Source of the DNA: Avimuribaculum sp964395975 | GTDB lineage: Bacteria > Bacteroidota > Bacteroidia > Bacteroidales > Muribaculaceae | NCBI GenBank assembly: GCA_964395975.1 | Contig: CAYNBZ010000008.1 | Coordinates: 1 to 59,667 of the forward strand | Length of the DNA: 59,667 nt | Reading direction: 5' to 3' | Program-made: the position numbers and the translations under genes | Part shown: piece by piece, positions 16,890-25,563 of the stretch | How the letters are laid out: each line of letters starts with the position of its first letter | Numbering within the stretch: position 1 is the stretch's first letter | The notes under the pieces: generated by a model | What the model was told of the DNA's origin: nothing | Databases searched by the model: none | The model's input: the letters and a program-made list of their open reading frames with translations, nothing else

Positions 16890-16919
16890 CAAAGATAAAT
16901 AATAGTTTTAAAAAACAAA
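16890..16919 (-). promoter_or_regulatory. Promoter of the pheA leader/aromatic operon
   Basis: On the minus strand TTTG (16916-16919), an 18-bp spacer and TATCTTTG (16890-16897) match the Bacteroidetes -33/-7 consensus. Transcription should start about 15 bp before the leader peptide ATG. Confidence 0.8.
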
Positions 16920-17029
16920 TAATATTTGGAAATTTTTTATTGAATAACACGGCACTTTTGTTTATGTGCCGAGCGGAACAGCAATAATATGACAAAAACA
17001 ATCAAGAAACGTTATGCCCCAATGAAAAG

Positions 17030-17049
17030 CGGCAGGAATTTTCCTGCCG
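17030..17049 (-). terminator. Hairpin after hicB
   Basis: Inverted repeat cggcaggaa/ttcctgccg (17030-17038 with 17041-17049) with a short loop lies about 50 bp past the hicB stop. Only a weak T-tract follows on the minus strand. Confidence 0.55.
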
Positions 17050-17097
17050 ACGTATTGCCTCACTGAAGAGGACTTGTGTAAACAAATGCTATCATGG

Positions 17098-17502
17098 TCA
17101 GAGCCGGACCGACATCATATCGGCACCTGCCTTATGTATGGCCTGTTCAATTTTAGCTTTTTGAGTCTCAGAAGCAAAAGTTATTCTCTGTTTATATTGA
17201 CGCATCAAAGAGGGATTTATGCCGGCGTATCTGGCAAACGAAGACACACTGAGGAACTTGAAACACTCGAAGAACGAGGCTATGTCATATTTGTACTCAA
17301 ACTCCGGGTTCACAAGGCATTCCGGAATGCTTTCACCACGTCCCTCGAACATGGTCTTGTAATCTTCAACCGCCGACAGCAACGCCTGTTTCGCTTCTTC
17401 AACGCTTTGCCCCTGCCCGTTAAGGTTGAAACCTTCAAATTCTGGAACATAGACGCTTATAGTCTTGTCGTCCCACATTTCCACTATTGCCGTTACTTTC
17501 AT
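17098..17502 (-). CDS. hicB: HicB-type antitoxin with C-terminal helix-turn-helix
   Basis: The 134-residue antitoxin has the HicB partial RNase H fold at residues about 1-65: VTAIVEMWDDKTISVYVPEFEG, then GQGQSVEEAKQALLSAVEDY. A XRE-like helix-turn-helix follows near the C-terminus (SSFARYAGINPSLMRQYKQ). It should neutralise HicA and repress the operon. The start at 17502 was chosen because the HicB fold begins there; a longer frame to 17550 only adds residues inside the end of hicA. It lies 44 bp downstream of hicA. Two palindromes upstream of hicA are likely its operators. Confidence 0.85.
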   Translation of the reverse strand: MKVTAIVEMWDDKTISVYVPEFEGFNLNGQGQSVEEAKQALLSAVEDYKTMFEGRGESIPECLVNPEFEYKYDIASFFECFKFLSVSSFARYAGINPSLMRQYKQRITFASETQKAKIEQAIHKAGADMMSVRL

Positions 17503-17546
17503 GTTTTGAGTGTATTTACAATTTAAACCGCAAACAAATGCGCGGG

Positions 17547-17732
17547 TCATTTCAGACCCGCATCCTTCATCATGCTGTTTAGCGTCCCACTTTTGATTTC
17601 TTGCGAACCATGTCTGCCAACACGGAAGTACTTGCCTGTTTTAGGGCTGTACCATACATCGTGTTCCTTGCCATGGCTGACGAAGTAGCAACCTGCCTCA
17701 ACAGCTTTTTTTAGGAACTCTTTGATTTTCAT
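17547..17732 (-). CDS. hicA: HicA-type mRNA interferase toxin
   Basis: This 61-residue protein of the HicA dsRNA-binding-like fold has GCYFVSHGKEHDVWYS and FRVGRHGSQEIKSGTL, with a DAGLK end. HicA toxins cleave mRNA independently of translation; the active-site His is normally in the SxxHxxw segment, here HGKEHD. It is the promoter-proximal gene, in the usual hicA-hicB order. The module is complete, in contrast to the HigBA relic at 7.1-7.4 kb. Confidence 0.88.
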   Translation of the reverse strand: MKIKEFLKKAVEAGCYFVSHGKEHDVWYSPKTGKYFRVGRHGSQEIKSGTLNSMMKDAGLK

Positions 17733-17758
17733 GTCTAAGATCGCATTTGTTTACTTGG

Positions 17759-17790
17759 CAAAGATAACATATTTGTTATAAATAGGCAAT
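17759..17790 (-). promoter_or_regulatory. Promoter of hicAB
   Basis: TATCTTTG (17759-17766, minus strand) matches TAnnTTTG; ATTG (17787-17790) is a partial -33 match with a 20-bp spacer. The element overlaps the first operator, so a bound repressor would block polymerase. Confidence 0.65.
17764..17779. promoter_or_regulatory. HicB operator 1
   Basis: The 16-bp inverted repeat ataacatatttgttat lies on the -7 region of hicAB. An identical copy is 43 bp upstream. Confidence 0.7.
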
Positions 17791-17806
17791 GCCTTTCAGT
17801 AAATAC

Positions 17807-17822
17807 ATAACATATTTGTTAT
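17807..17822. promoter_or_regulatory. HicB operator 2
   Basis: This is an exact second copy of the 16-bp palindrome, 43 bp (about four helical turns) from the first, so both face the same side of the DNA. That suggests cooperative binding by a dimer of dimers. Confidence 0.7.
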
Positions 17823-17889
17823 ATATTAACATTCCATGTTTTGTCTTGGGGATGCCATACACCTTCCACAACCTCCCGGGGTTGCGACG

Positions 17890-17906
17890 GTTGCAATTTT
17901 TGCAAC
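17890..17906. other. Small hairpin between the exonuclease operon and hicAB
   Basis: A 7-bp stem gttgcaa/ttgcaac with a 3-nt loop lies past the end of the minus-strand membrane-protein gene. It may be a terminator, but no T-run follows on that strand. Nothing else is seen in 17823-17962. Confidence 0.35.
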
Positions 17907-17962
17907 TGTCTTACACGTAGTGTCGGATGGTTGTAACTGATAAAAAATTAAATGAAGTTACG

Positions 17963-18235
17963 TTATTTAGTCGTTTTGTCAAGATTTTTGGTATCTTCAT
18001 CTTTCTCGTTGTCGGCATAGTTGGTGTACATGTTATCTTCTTTTTGCCGATTCTTTTGCTGTTCCCTGTATTTTAGTGAGAAATGCAGTAAAACAATTAT
18101 TGCGAGCGTAGCTGCTATAATTCCAAAGTATTGCCAATAATGTCCTTCATGCAGGCGTGGCAGTCCGATATATGCCATTACGGCAAGATATATCAATAGT
18201 AAAACCGGAACGGCAATGGATTTTTTAATTTTCAT
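17963..18235 (-). CDS. Small two-segment membrane protein
   Basis: The 90-residue protein starts KIKKSIAVPVLLLIYLAVMAYIG and has two hydrophobic segments (residues about 6-25 and 36-54), with a charged cytoplasmic tail ending DEDTKNLDKTTK. The start at 18235 was chosen because it gives a normal membrane segment; the upstream extension is out of character and lies in the exonuclease gene. The first 11 bp overlap that gene's end. It is a conserved-looking hypothetical; I do not recognise a function. Confidence 0.65.
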   Translation of the reverse strand: MKIKKSIAVPVLLLIYLAVMAYIGLPRLHEGHYWQYFGIIAATLAIIVLLHFSLKYREQQKNRQKEDNMYTNYADNEKDEDTKNLDKTTK

Positions 18236-18842
18236 TTTCGTTGATGATATATTTGGATTCTTCGGGTCTGAAGGCATGAGAATTGAGATAATTATAAATT
18301 TTAAGGCATGCCCAGGCATCGATGGCAGCATATTCCTGTTGAGATTCTGTAAGGGTGTTGGCTTCCCAGTTGGATAGCCTTTGCCCTTTTGAAATGCGGG
18401 CATCGAAGAGTATGGCATATATTTTTTGCAGGCTTGCATCGGTGATGCCATATTGCGGGACAATCTGTTGCAAATCGATGAATCCCGACATTTGGGCATC
18501 ATATCCCTTGTGAATAACCCCGAAATCGTCTTTTAACGACAAGCCTACTTTTGTTATACTGGAATCTTCAAGAAATGAACGTAAAGAATCGGGCATACCT
18601 ATTTTATTTATGCGGAACAGGTAACAATCATCAAGCGTGGATATTTGCATCAATGCCACGCTGTGTGTAACGCCCTTTTTAAATGAAGGGCGAGTTTCTG
18701 TGTCAAAGCCAAGTATGCGGGCACCCTTGAGTTCGGCAAGAGCCTTGTCGAGTTTCGTCAACGTATCTATCACATGAATCCTTCCTGTGAATATTACGCG
18801 GTCGAGTGCCGCCAGCTGCTCTTTGTTTATTGAAATTTTCAT
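18225..18842 (-). CDS. 3'-5' exonuclease, RNase D-like DEDDy family
   Basis: The 205-residue protein has the DEDD exonuclease motifs GFDTETRPSF (Exo I), GLSLKDDFGVI (Exo II) and YAAIDAWACLKIY (Exo III, with the Tyr of the DEDDy class). There is no HRDC domain, so it is a stand-alone catalytic unit of the kind common in Bacteroidetes. It is probably involved in RNA 3' processing or DNA repair. It lies 13 bp downstream of bioD in the same direction and may be read with the biotin operon. Confidence 0.85.
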   Translation of the reverse strand: MKISINKEQLAALDRVIFTGRIHVIDTLTKLDKALAELKGARILGFDTETRPSFKKGVTHSVALMQISTLDDCYLFRINKIGMPDSLRSFLEDSSITKVGLSLKDDFGVIHKGYDAQMSGFIDLQQIVPQYGITDASLQKIYAILFDARISKGQRLSNWEANTLTESQQEYAAIDAWACLKIYNYLNSHAFRPEESKYIINENEN

Positions 18843-18855
18843 TGTCGGTGGCTTC

Positions 18856-19503
18856 TTATATATTGTCGATTCGAGGCATTGTCAAGAACGTGGTGCTTGG
18901 CGAATATTGTGAGAAATATCGCTTCATGAATGTTTTATTGTCGGAAGAAATGACGGAATCCTCGTCAAAGAAAGGATTGTAAATGACGTATGGCAATGAA
19001 ATGCCTCTTGCTTTCAATGCTTCGAAGGAAAGTATTGTATGGTTGATGGAACCAAGCATTCCATTCGTCACAAGTGCCACGGGATAATTTTTGTCGGCTA
19101 TGTAGTCGATGGTCAGATACTGTTCGGTAATGGGTACCATCAGACCGCCGGCTCCTTCGACCAATACGGTATCGTATCGGGAAGATAAAAGAGCTGTGGC
19201 ATCGTCGATAGCTTTGAGATTGATGGTTTTGTTGTCGATGGCTGCTGCAAGATGGGGTGAAGCAGGATATGAAAGGATGACAGGAGCCGTAACATGGTTC
19301 CTATCAAAGTCGGTGTAGTCCATCTTCATGATTTTGCGATGGACTGTTATGTCTTCAGAAATATCTTTGTTCCCTGTTTGAATCATCTTCTGTGTGATTA
19401 CACTTATGCCCTGTCCGGCAAACTGATTTGCCAGCCATCCTGTGGCATAGCTTTTGCCAACGTTTGTTCCTATTCCGCTGATGAAAATGATTTTATGTGT
19501 CAT
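18856..19503 (-). CDS. bioD: Dethiobiotin synthetase
   Basis: The 215-residue ATP-dependent enzyme closes the ureido ring of dethiobiotin from 7,8-diaminopelargonate. The P-loop-like motif GIGTNVGKS is at the N-terminus, with VEGAGGLMVPI and the later NGMLGSINHT loop typical of BioD. Its start overlaps the bioGC stop by 4 bp. It acts after BioA and before BioB. Confidence 0.95.
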   Translation of the reverse strand: MTHKIIFISGIGTNVGKSYATGWLANQFAGQGISVITQKMIQTGNKDISEDITVHRKIMKMDYTDFDRNHVTAPVILSYPASPHLAAAIDNKTINLKAIDDATALLSSRYDTVLVEGAGGLMVPITEQYLTIDYIADKNYPVALVTNGMLGSINHTILSFEALKARGISLPYVIYNPFFDEDSVISSDNKTFMKRYFSQYSPSTTFLTMPRIDNI

Positions 19504-20906
19504 TTTTTTGTCGCTATGATATAAATCGGGTTGTAGGTAAGTGGAAATTTACCATCGACGGCAGGATAATTGTTTAGCAGGTGTTTTAATGAGCTGCTTG
19601 CAACTTTTTTGGAATTAATCGAATTGACTCCGGTCGATTGAATATGCCTTAACACTTCGATAGGGGAGTTAAAGGACACTGTTTTATATTCCTCACTTAT
19701 CAAAACGATGTCAAAGTTACATTTTATTTCGTTACGAAACCACTCTGTGCTTTTATAATTAAGAGATATTTTAATGTGATCTCTTATTTCTTTCATGTTG
19801 TCATGTCCGAAAGATGAAAGTATTATTGCGCCATTGGGCTTCAACCATCGGTAAAGCCGGGACAAGAACAAAGGGAGATTTTCAAGCCATTGTATTGCCG
19901 ATGACGATACAACATAGTCGAAGGTGCCATCGGGAAAGTCAAGTTGCTCGGCATCTTTTTCTATGAATTCATAGTTGGTGGTGTTGAGGTTGAGAGTTAT
20001 CGTAGGTATATTGCACAAATCGTTTAACACAAGTCGGGAAGGATAAGTGCCTGCAACGTACAAACGTGTCAGGAATCCTGTGCCGCAGCCTATTTCAAGA
20101 ATGGCTGCATCTTGGCGGATGCCGATTGAATTTATCCATTTCCGGTAAAGTGATTTGGCTATTTGGCGTTGTACAATGGCTTTGTTTTCATATTCTGAAG
20201 CAAGACTGTTGCTGAAACGTTGTTTTATCAGTTGCTTATTGATAATGTTTCTGTTTATTATTGAAGAAAAGTCATCAGGCATGTGAGCTTCGCTTTCGTC
20301 GATTTCAACTACCGAGCATAAATTCTCCCACCCGTTTAACTGATTCTCGAACGGGAAAATCAAGTCGCATTTTGCTATTACGGCTTTGTCCCACATTATT
20401 GGGTGGCATTGGGTAGATGAATGGTAACAGTGCTCTATGCTTGTCAATTCATCGTAAAGTGATTTGAGAGTACGATTGGGACGGTGGAGGATGAAATTCT
20501 GGTATTCTTGAGAATTGCGGCAAATGCGCCGGTAGAATTTCATGATCGAGCGATCCGAAAGGTTGTCGCGAGTTGAATTGAATAGCGCCTCCGGTATGCC
20601 TTTATGGTCATCAATAGGAAATTGCGTCCCGTTAATTGCCATTTTGAAAACTATCATCGGTGTAAGGCCGGGATTACAAGATAAGAAGCGGGAGGCAGCA
20701 AATACGCCAAATGACCATGCAAACAAATATATGTTTTGATAATTCTTAAATAGAGCAGTATCTAAGTTGAGGTCGCTGTAGTCCCATATTATTGCCATAT
20801 CGCAATCGACATCGATTGAGCGAAATGGAGTGGCATCCATGCCCCATCCGGTAAAAAACAGTACCAATGATTCGCTGCCGTTGCTTGAAATAAATTCACA
20901 CTTCAT
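19500..20906 (-). CDS. Fused BioG pimeloyl-ACP methyl ester esterase and BioC methyltransferase
   Basis: This 468-residue two-domain protein carries a BioG/DUF452 hydrolase at residues about 1-215: LVLFFTGWGMD, the nucleophile Ser in FAWSFGVFAA and a likely catalytic His in EAHMPDD. Residues about 230-468 form a BioC methyltransferase: the SAM-binding ILEIGCGTGFLTR, then DAEQLDFPDGTFDYVVSSSA and WLKPNGAIILSSF. BioC methylates malonyl-ACP so fatty acid synthesis can build pimeloyl-ACP methyl ester; BioG removes the methyl group at the end. The first and last enzymes of that stage are joined in one chain. BioC and BioG are separate genes in many bacteria. Overlaps of 4 bp join it to bioF and bioD. 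Confidence 0.88.
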   Translation of the reverse strand: MKCEFISSNGSESLVLFFTGWGMDATPFRSIDVDCDMAIIWDYSDLNLDTALFKNYQNIYLFAWSFGVFAASRFLSCNPGLTPMIVFKMAINGTQFPIDDHKGIPEALFNSTRDNLSDRSIMKFYRRICRNSQEYQNFILHRPNRTLKSLYDELTSIEHCYHSSTQCHPIMWDKAVIAKCDLIFPFENQLNGWENLCSVVEIDESEAHMPDDFSSIINRNIINKQLIKQRFSNSLASEYENKAIVQRQIAKSLYRKWINSIGIRQDAAILEIGCGTGFLTRLYVAGTYPSRLVLNDLCNIPTITLNLNTTNYEFIEKDAEQLDFPDGTFDYVVSSSAIQWLENLPLFLSRLYRWLKPNGAIILSSFGHDNMKEIRDHIKISLNYKSTEWFRNEIKCNFDIVLISEEYKTVSFNSPIEVLRHIQSTGVNSINSKKVASSSLKHLLNNYPAVDGKFPLTYNPIYIIATKK

Positions 20907-22033
20907 AAGAGCGGTTTTAAGTCGCTGATTAGTCGGTCGATAGTTTCGTGAGTCAATTTGGCGTTAAGGCTAAATCGAATGCGCTCTGTCCCTTTGGGTA
21001 CGGTAGGAGTACGGATGGGCAGTGCTATATATCCAATGTCAAGGAGACGTTTTGAAAGCGATATCACTTTATGCGAATCGCCTGTTATAAGAGGGATGAT
21101 CTGCGATTTGCTATTGGTTTCATATCCCATTGAAATGAAAAAGTCGTTTAAACGACAGGATATGTTGAGTAAATGGTCGCGCTCTTTGTCCATTTGTATT
21201 ATGTGTTGAAGCATAAATAGCGACCATTCGCAATTTACAGGGGGAAGTGCAGTGGAAAAGATGAAACTGCGAGCCGTGTTGATGAGGAAATCTTTGACAT
21301 CGGCATCAGTAATGGCGAAAGCACCCACCGATGCTCCGGCTTTGCCAAGAGTGCCGATTATGACATCTATATCGTTGATGTGTTTGCAATGTTCGCATAA
21401 TCCAAGTCCTTTTTGCCCGAAAACACCGAAGCCATGTGCTTCATCGACATAGAGCCTTACCGCCGGATATTCCTTTTTTATCTCTATAAGTCGGGACAGG
21501 TCGCAAATATCTCCATCCATACTGAAAACTGATTCGGTAATGACTAGGATGTCGGAATATTTGGTGCTGTTTGACCTGATTATTTCGGTCAAGTGGTCAA
21601 GGTCGTTATGCTTGTATCGTATGAATTGGGCGCGTGAAAGTATTATGCCATCTATGATGCTGGCATGAACAAGACGGTCGCATACGATCAGGGTGCCTTT
21701 CCCGCACAGTGCCGGAATAATTCCACTGTTAGCGTGGTAGCCGCTATTGAATAAAAGTGCCGGGCGACCGTAAAGCCGGGCAAGATATCGTTCGAGGCGG
21801 AAATAGCTTTGCTGATGCAATGATAGTAAACGCGATGCTGATGCCGTCATTGCAAGATGCTCATCGGGCAGATTGTTACTGAAAAATTCATCATGCAGTT
21901 TTCTGTCACCGGCAAGTCCTAAGTAATCGTTTGAAGACAAATCGGTCAGTTCCGCCCCGGTCAGATCTTCTCGTAGGGAACGGAAATTCCCGCTCTCCTG
22001 CAACTTTTTCAAATAATCGGTGATATTGGTCAT
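20903..22033 (-). CDS. bioF: 8-amino-7-oxononanoate synthase
   Basis: The 376-residue PLP enzyme condenses pimeloyl-ACP with alanine. It shows SSNDYLGLAGD, the DEAHGFGVFG strand and TLGKAGASVGAF with the PLP Lys. Length and motifs are normal. Starts and stops overlap by 4 bp with bioA upstream and bioGC downstream, indicating translational coupling. Confidence 0.95.
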   Translation of the reverse strand: MTNITDYLKKLQESGNFRSLREDLTGAELTDLSSNDYLGLAGDRKLHDEFFSNNLPDEHLAMTASASRLLSLHQQSYFRLERYLARLYGRPALLFNSGYHANSGIIPALCGKGTLIVCDRLVHASIIDGIILSRAQFIRYKHNDLDHLTEIIRSNSTKYSDILVITESVFSMDGDICDLSRLIEIKKEYPAVRLYVDEAHGFGVFGQKGLGLCEHCKHINDIDVIIGTLGKAGASVGAFAITDADVKDFLINTARSFIFSTALPPVNCEWSLFMLQHIIQMDKERDHLLNISCRLNDFFISMGYETNSKSQIIPLITGDSHKVISLSKRLLDIGYIALPIRTPTVPKGTERIRFSLNAKLTHETIDRLISDLKPLL

Positions 22034-23307
22034 GATGGCTTTATGATTTCCAACAGTCGGGTTATCAATATTTCCGTTTCATCATCATTGATTATGAAAG
22101 GAGGCATTACATATACCAGCCGGCCGAACGGGCGTACCCATATTCCTTTTTTGACACATTGTGCTTGAAATGCGGCTAAATCGACAGGCTCTTTCATTTC
22201 GATTACACCAATGGCCCCCAAGACACGGACATCAGCCACATTGGAGTAGGCATTTGCTGGTGCCATAAGGCGTTTCAGCAGGGTTTCTATGTGTGCGACT
22301 TTTTTCTGCCAGTCGTTGGCAAGTAAAAGTTTTACTGATGCGATGGCTATGGCACAAGCCAATGGATTGCCCATGAAAGTCGGGCCGTGCATCATAACTC
22401 CGGCTTCACCGCGAGATATTGTGTCGGCCACATCACGCGTGGTTGCCACGGCACTCATGGTCAGGTATCCGCCTGTAAGAGCTTTACCAATACACATGAT
22501 GTCGGGCATAATTCCGGCATGTTGCCATGCAAATAATTTGCCTGTACGTCCAAATCCTGTGGCTATTTCATCGAAAATGAGATATATGCCATATCGGTCG
22601 CATAACTCTCGGGCTTTGTTAAGATAATCAGGATGGTAAAATCTCATGCCTCCGGCACCTTGTACTACGGGTTCAAGTATAAAACCGGCTATCTCGTCGT
22701 GGTGCTTGGAGATGATTCGTTCGAGTTCATCAGTGCAGTGCGGATCCCATTCATCACCGTAACGGCAAGAAGGTGCCGGAGCGAAATAGCGTACGTTGAG
22801 TGCAGGACCGAAGAGGCTGTGCATTCCGGTAACAGGGTCGCATACCGACATGGCATTCCATGTATCGCCATGGTAGCCCGACCGGATGGTGACAAAATTT
22901 GTTTTTTCGATGCTGCCATACTTGCTTATGCTTGCCTGCATTGCCATTTTCATGGCTACTTCTACCGCTACCGACCCTGAATCGGCATAGAAAATGTTGT
23001 TCATGTTCGGTGGAAGGATTGACAACAGTAATTTCCCAAGGTCGATTGCAGGATCATGGGTAAGTCCGCCAAACATGACATGCGACATGCGGTCGATTTG
23101 TTCTTTGGCGGCATTGTTCAGCACAGGATTATTATAGCCGTGTATGACAGCCCACCATGATGACATACCATCAATCAGCTCGGTTCCGTCTTCAAGTTTG
23201 AGCTTCACACCTTGTGCCGACACTACCTTGTAGGTCGGAAGAGGGTTGAGTGTGGATGTATATGGATGCCACAGGTGTTCGCGGTCGAAATTATCGGGAT
23301 TGAACAT
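22030..23307 (-). CDS. bioA: Adenosylmethionine-8-amino-7-oxononanoate aminotransferase
   Basis: The 425-residue class III aminotransferase uses SAM as amino donor to make 7,8-diaminopelargonate. LWHPYTS near the start and SSWWAVIHGYNNP are BioA signatures; IFDEIATGFGRTG and the PLP Lys in CIGKALTGG follow. It begins 9 bp after the dnaG stop and starts the biotin run bioA-bioF-bioGC-bioD. Confidence 0.96.
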   Translation of the reverse strand: MFNPDNFDREHLWHPYTSTLNPLPTYKVVSAQGVKLKLEDGTELIDGMSSWWAVIHGYNNPVLNNAAKEQIDRMSHVMFGGLTHDPAIDLGKLLLSILPPNMNNIFYADSGSVAVEVAMKMAMQASISKYGSIEKTNFVTIRSGYHGDTWNAMSVCDPVTGMHSLFGPALNVRYFAPAPSCRYGDEWDPHCTDELERIISKHHDEIAGFILEPVVQGAGGMRFYHPDYLNKARELCDRYGIYLIFDEIATGFGRTGKLFAWQHAGIMPDIMCIGKALTGGYLTMSAVATTRDVADTISRGEAGVMMHGPTFMGNPLACAIAIASVKLLLANDWQKKVAHIETLLKRLMAPANAYSNVADVRVLGAIGVIEMKEPVDLAAFQAQCVKKGIWVRPFGRLVYVMPPFIINDDETEILITRLLEIIKPS

Positions 23308-23316
23308 AATAATTGT

Positions 23317-25479
23317 TTATATTTTAGGATTTACGACACGATCTCCAAGATACTTGGCGAGTTGGGAACGAAGTGAGAACAAGTTGTTCATGTGTTTTAG
23401 CAAGGCCTCGGTTTCGGCGGGGTTGCCCCTCGATGCGTCAAGTTGCTTTTGAATATCTTTTATTTGGCATAGAATCAGTGCCGATTTCCAATTGTATATG
23501 GCCTCGGGGACAAGAGAAATGAGTTTGTCAAACTCGGTTTTCAACTTGTAGAATTTTGTATGGATTTTGCTTAAATGGTGCTTCTCGCTTATAAGTTCAA
23601 TCGAGATGCGCCTTATTTCATCAATTTCGCAAGAACAGAGAGCCTTTTCGAGATAGTTGTTGCGGAATTCTATTATCTTGTCGTTTTTATACCGGGCAAT
23701 TTCACTGTCGATGCGTTCCTCTCGTTGCTTGATTTCGTCAAGGCTTTGACATTCACGACCTATATTCACGACTTGTTCGTTGCGGTATGATTCGCATTCT
23801 GTGTCGATTTTTCGTGTGTATTGTTCCAACGAATCATAAAATTCGTTGAGCATGTTACACGACATTTCATAGATCTTGGCGAAATTGTGATTTGAAAAGT
23901 GCATATCGTCCATCGACAGTTCGCTATCGACATATTCGAGCAGTGTCAGGCGAACAGGTTGCCCGTTTTCGTTGATTGAGTCGCAGAAATCACTCATGCC
24001 GTATTTTAAAATGTATTTTATCACCGCTTCTTCATGAGGATACAGAAGTTTGTTGTGGGTGTCATTGCCGGCGGTGGTGGTTGGCTGTTTTACGACATTT
24101 TCAGCGGGCTGATGTGGATTTATGCCGGTAGTGGGAGTTACTTTTTCTGTGTCACCGCTTTTCTGGTATTTTTTCTTGCGAGCTTCGATAATATTTTTTT
24201 CAATCGAAGTTATCAGTATTTGTTCATCGATTTCGAGCAATCTGCTGCACTCATGTGTATATACAGAGCGGTTGATTGGGAATGGTATTACCGAGATGGA
24301 TTTTACTACATCGGTAATGACGTTGGCTCGTTTTATGGGGTCGTTTTCACACCCTTGTAACAGAATGCGGATTTTAAACCGAATGAAGTCTTCTTCATGC
24401 GAATTGATAAATTCTTGTATTTCGCTTGAAGAGTGTTTGCGGGAAAAACTGTCGGGGTCGTCGCCATCGGGGAGCAAAAGGACTTTTATATTAAGCCCCT
24501 CGGCAAGCAGCAGGTCGATACTCCGCAGGGATGCCTTTATGCCGGCGGCATCGCCATCGTATAAGACGGTTACATTATTGGTGAAGCGATGGATTAAGCG
24601 TATTTGCCCCTCTGTGAGAGATGTTCCGGATGAAGCCACTGTATTCTCAAATCCTGATTGGTGCATCGAGATGACATCGGCATAACCTTCGACAAGATAA
24701 CATTTGTCGAGTTTTGTTATTGCCTGTTTTGCTTGGAACAAGCCGTATAGTTCGTTGCTTTTTTTATAAATCAGGGATTCGGGAGAATTGACATATTTTG
24801 CCTTGTCATGCTTTAGTGTGCGTCCGCCAAATGCAATTATTTTACCTGCGAGATTAAGCACGGGAAACATTACACGGCCACGGAATCGGTCGTATCCGCC
24901 ACCGTTGTTATCGGCAATGCATATACCTGTTTCGAATAGGTATTTTGAATTGTAGCCTTTACCGACCATACTGTCGTACAGGTCGCTGCGCTTGTCGATT
25001 GAATAACCCAGATGGAATCGGCGTATGATTTGCTCGGAGAATCCTCGTTCGTTGAAATAGGATAGACCTATGTTGCGGCCTTCGGAGGTGTTGAAAAGAT
25101 TGTCCTGAAAATGCTTGTTGGCAATTTCATTCACTATGAGCATACTTTCCCGGTCGGATTGTTCGAGTTTCTCTTCATCGGTTAATTCACGTTCATGAAT
25201 CTCGATATGATATTTGTTGGCAAGGTATTTCAGTGCTTCATAATAGGATAACTGCTCGTGTTCCATTATGAAATTGACAGGACTTCCCCCTTTGCCGCAG
25301 CTGAAGCAATGACAGATTCCTTTGGCTCGTGAAACGCTGAAAGATGGTGTCTTTTCGTTGTGGAAAGGACAAAGCCCGACATAATTGGCACCGCGTCGTT
25401 TCAGGCTTACAAAATCGGAAACGACATCAACAATGTCGGCAGCATCAAGAATCTGTGCAACGGTAGCTTTATCAATCAT
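23317..25479 (-). CDS. dnaG: DNA primase
   Basis: The 720-residue replicative primase has an N-terminal zinc ribbon with Cys37, His40, Cys58 and Cys61 (CPFH...CFSC), an RNA polymerase domain with the Toprim region CYLVEGYADVISMHQ and LYDGDAAGIKAS, and a C-terminal helicase-interaction region rich in charged helices. The length is somewhat larger than the 600-660 residues common elsewhere, as in other Bacteroidetes. Only 9 bp separate it from bioA, so biotin genes may be partly read from the dnaG promoter. Confidence 0.96.
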   Translation of the reverse strand: MIDKATVAQILDAADIVDVVSDFVSLKRRGANYVGLCPFHNEKTPSFSVSRAKGICHCFSCGKGGSPVNFIMEHEQLSYYEALKYLANKYHIEIHERELTDEEKLEQSDRESMLIVNEIANKHFQDNLFNTSEGRNIGLSYFNERGFSEQIIRRFHLGYSIDKRSDLYDSMVGKGYNSKYLFETGICIADNNGGGYDRFRGRVMFPVLNLAGKIIAFGGRTLKHDKAKYVNSPESLIYKKSNELYGLFQAKQAITKLDKCYLVEGYADVISMHQSGFENTVASSGTSLTEGQIRLIHRFTNNVTVLYDGDAAGIKASLRSIDLLLAEGLNIKVLLLPDGDDPDSFSRKHSSSEIQEFINSHEEDFIRFKIRILLQGCENDPIKRANVITDVVKSISVIPFPINRSVYTHECSRLLEIDEQILITSIEKNIIEARKKKYQKSGDTEKVTPTTGINPHQPAENVVKQPTTTAGNDTHNKLLYPHEEAVIKYILKYGMSDFCDSINENGQPVRLTLLEYVDSELSMDDMHFSNHNFAKIYEMSCNMLNEFYDSLEQYTRKIDTECESYRNEQVVNIGRECQSLDEIKQREERIDSEIARYKNDKIIEFRNNYLEKALCSCEIDEIRRISIELISEKHHLSKIHTKFYKLKTEFDKLISLVPEAIYNWKSALILCQIKDIQKQLDASRGNPAETEALLKHMNNLFSLRSQLAKYLGDRVVNPKI

Positions 25480-25563
25480 TCGTCGAATTAAGAATTAGCG
25501 AATGCGAAGTTAATAATAAATATTGCTACGGCTGCTCTAAAAGAGTTAAAAAGATGAGGTGAG

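Noticed and set aside
16792..17001. 69-codon version of the leader peptide
   Set aside because: It would start upstream of the promoter's -33 box; the ATG at 16869 follows the promoter and keeps the aromatic run at the start, as in known leaders.
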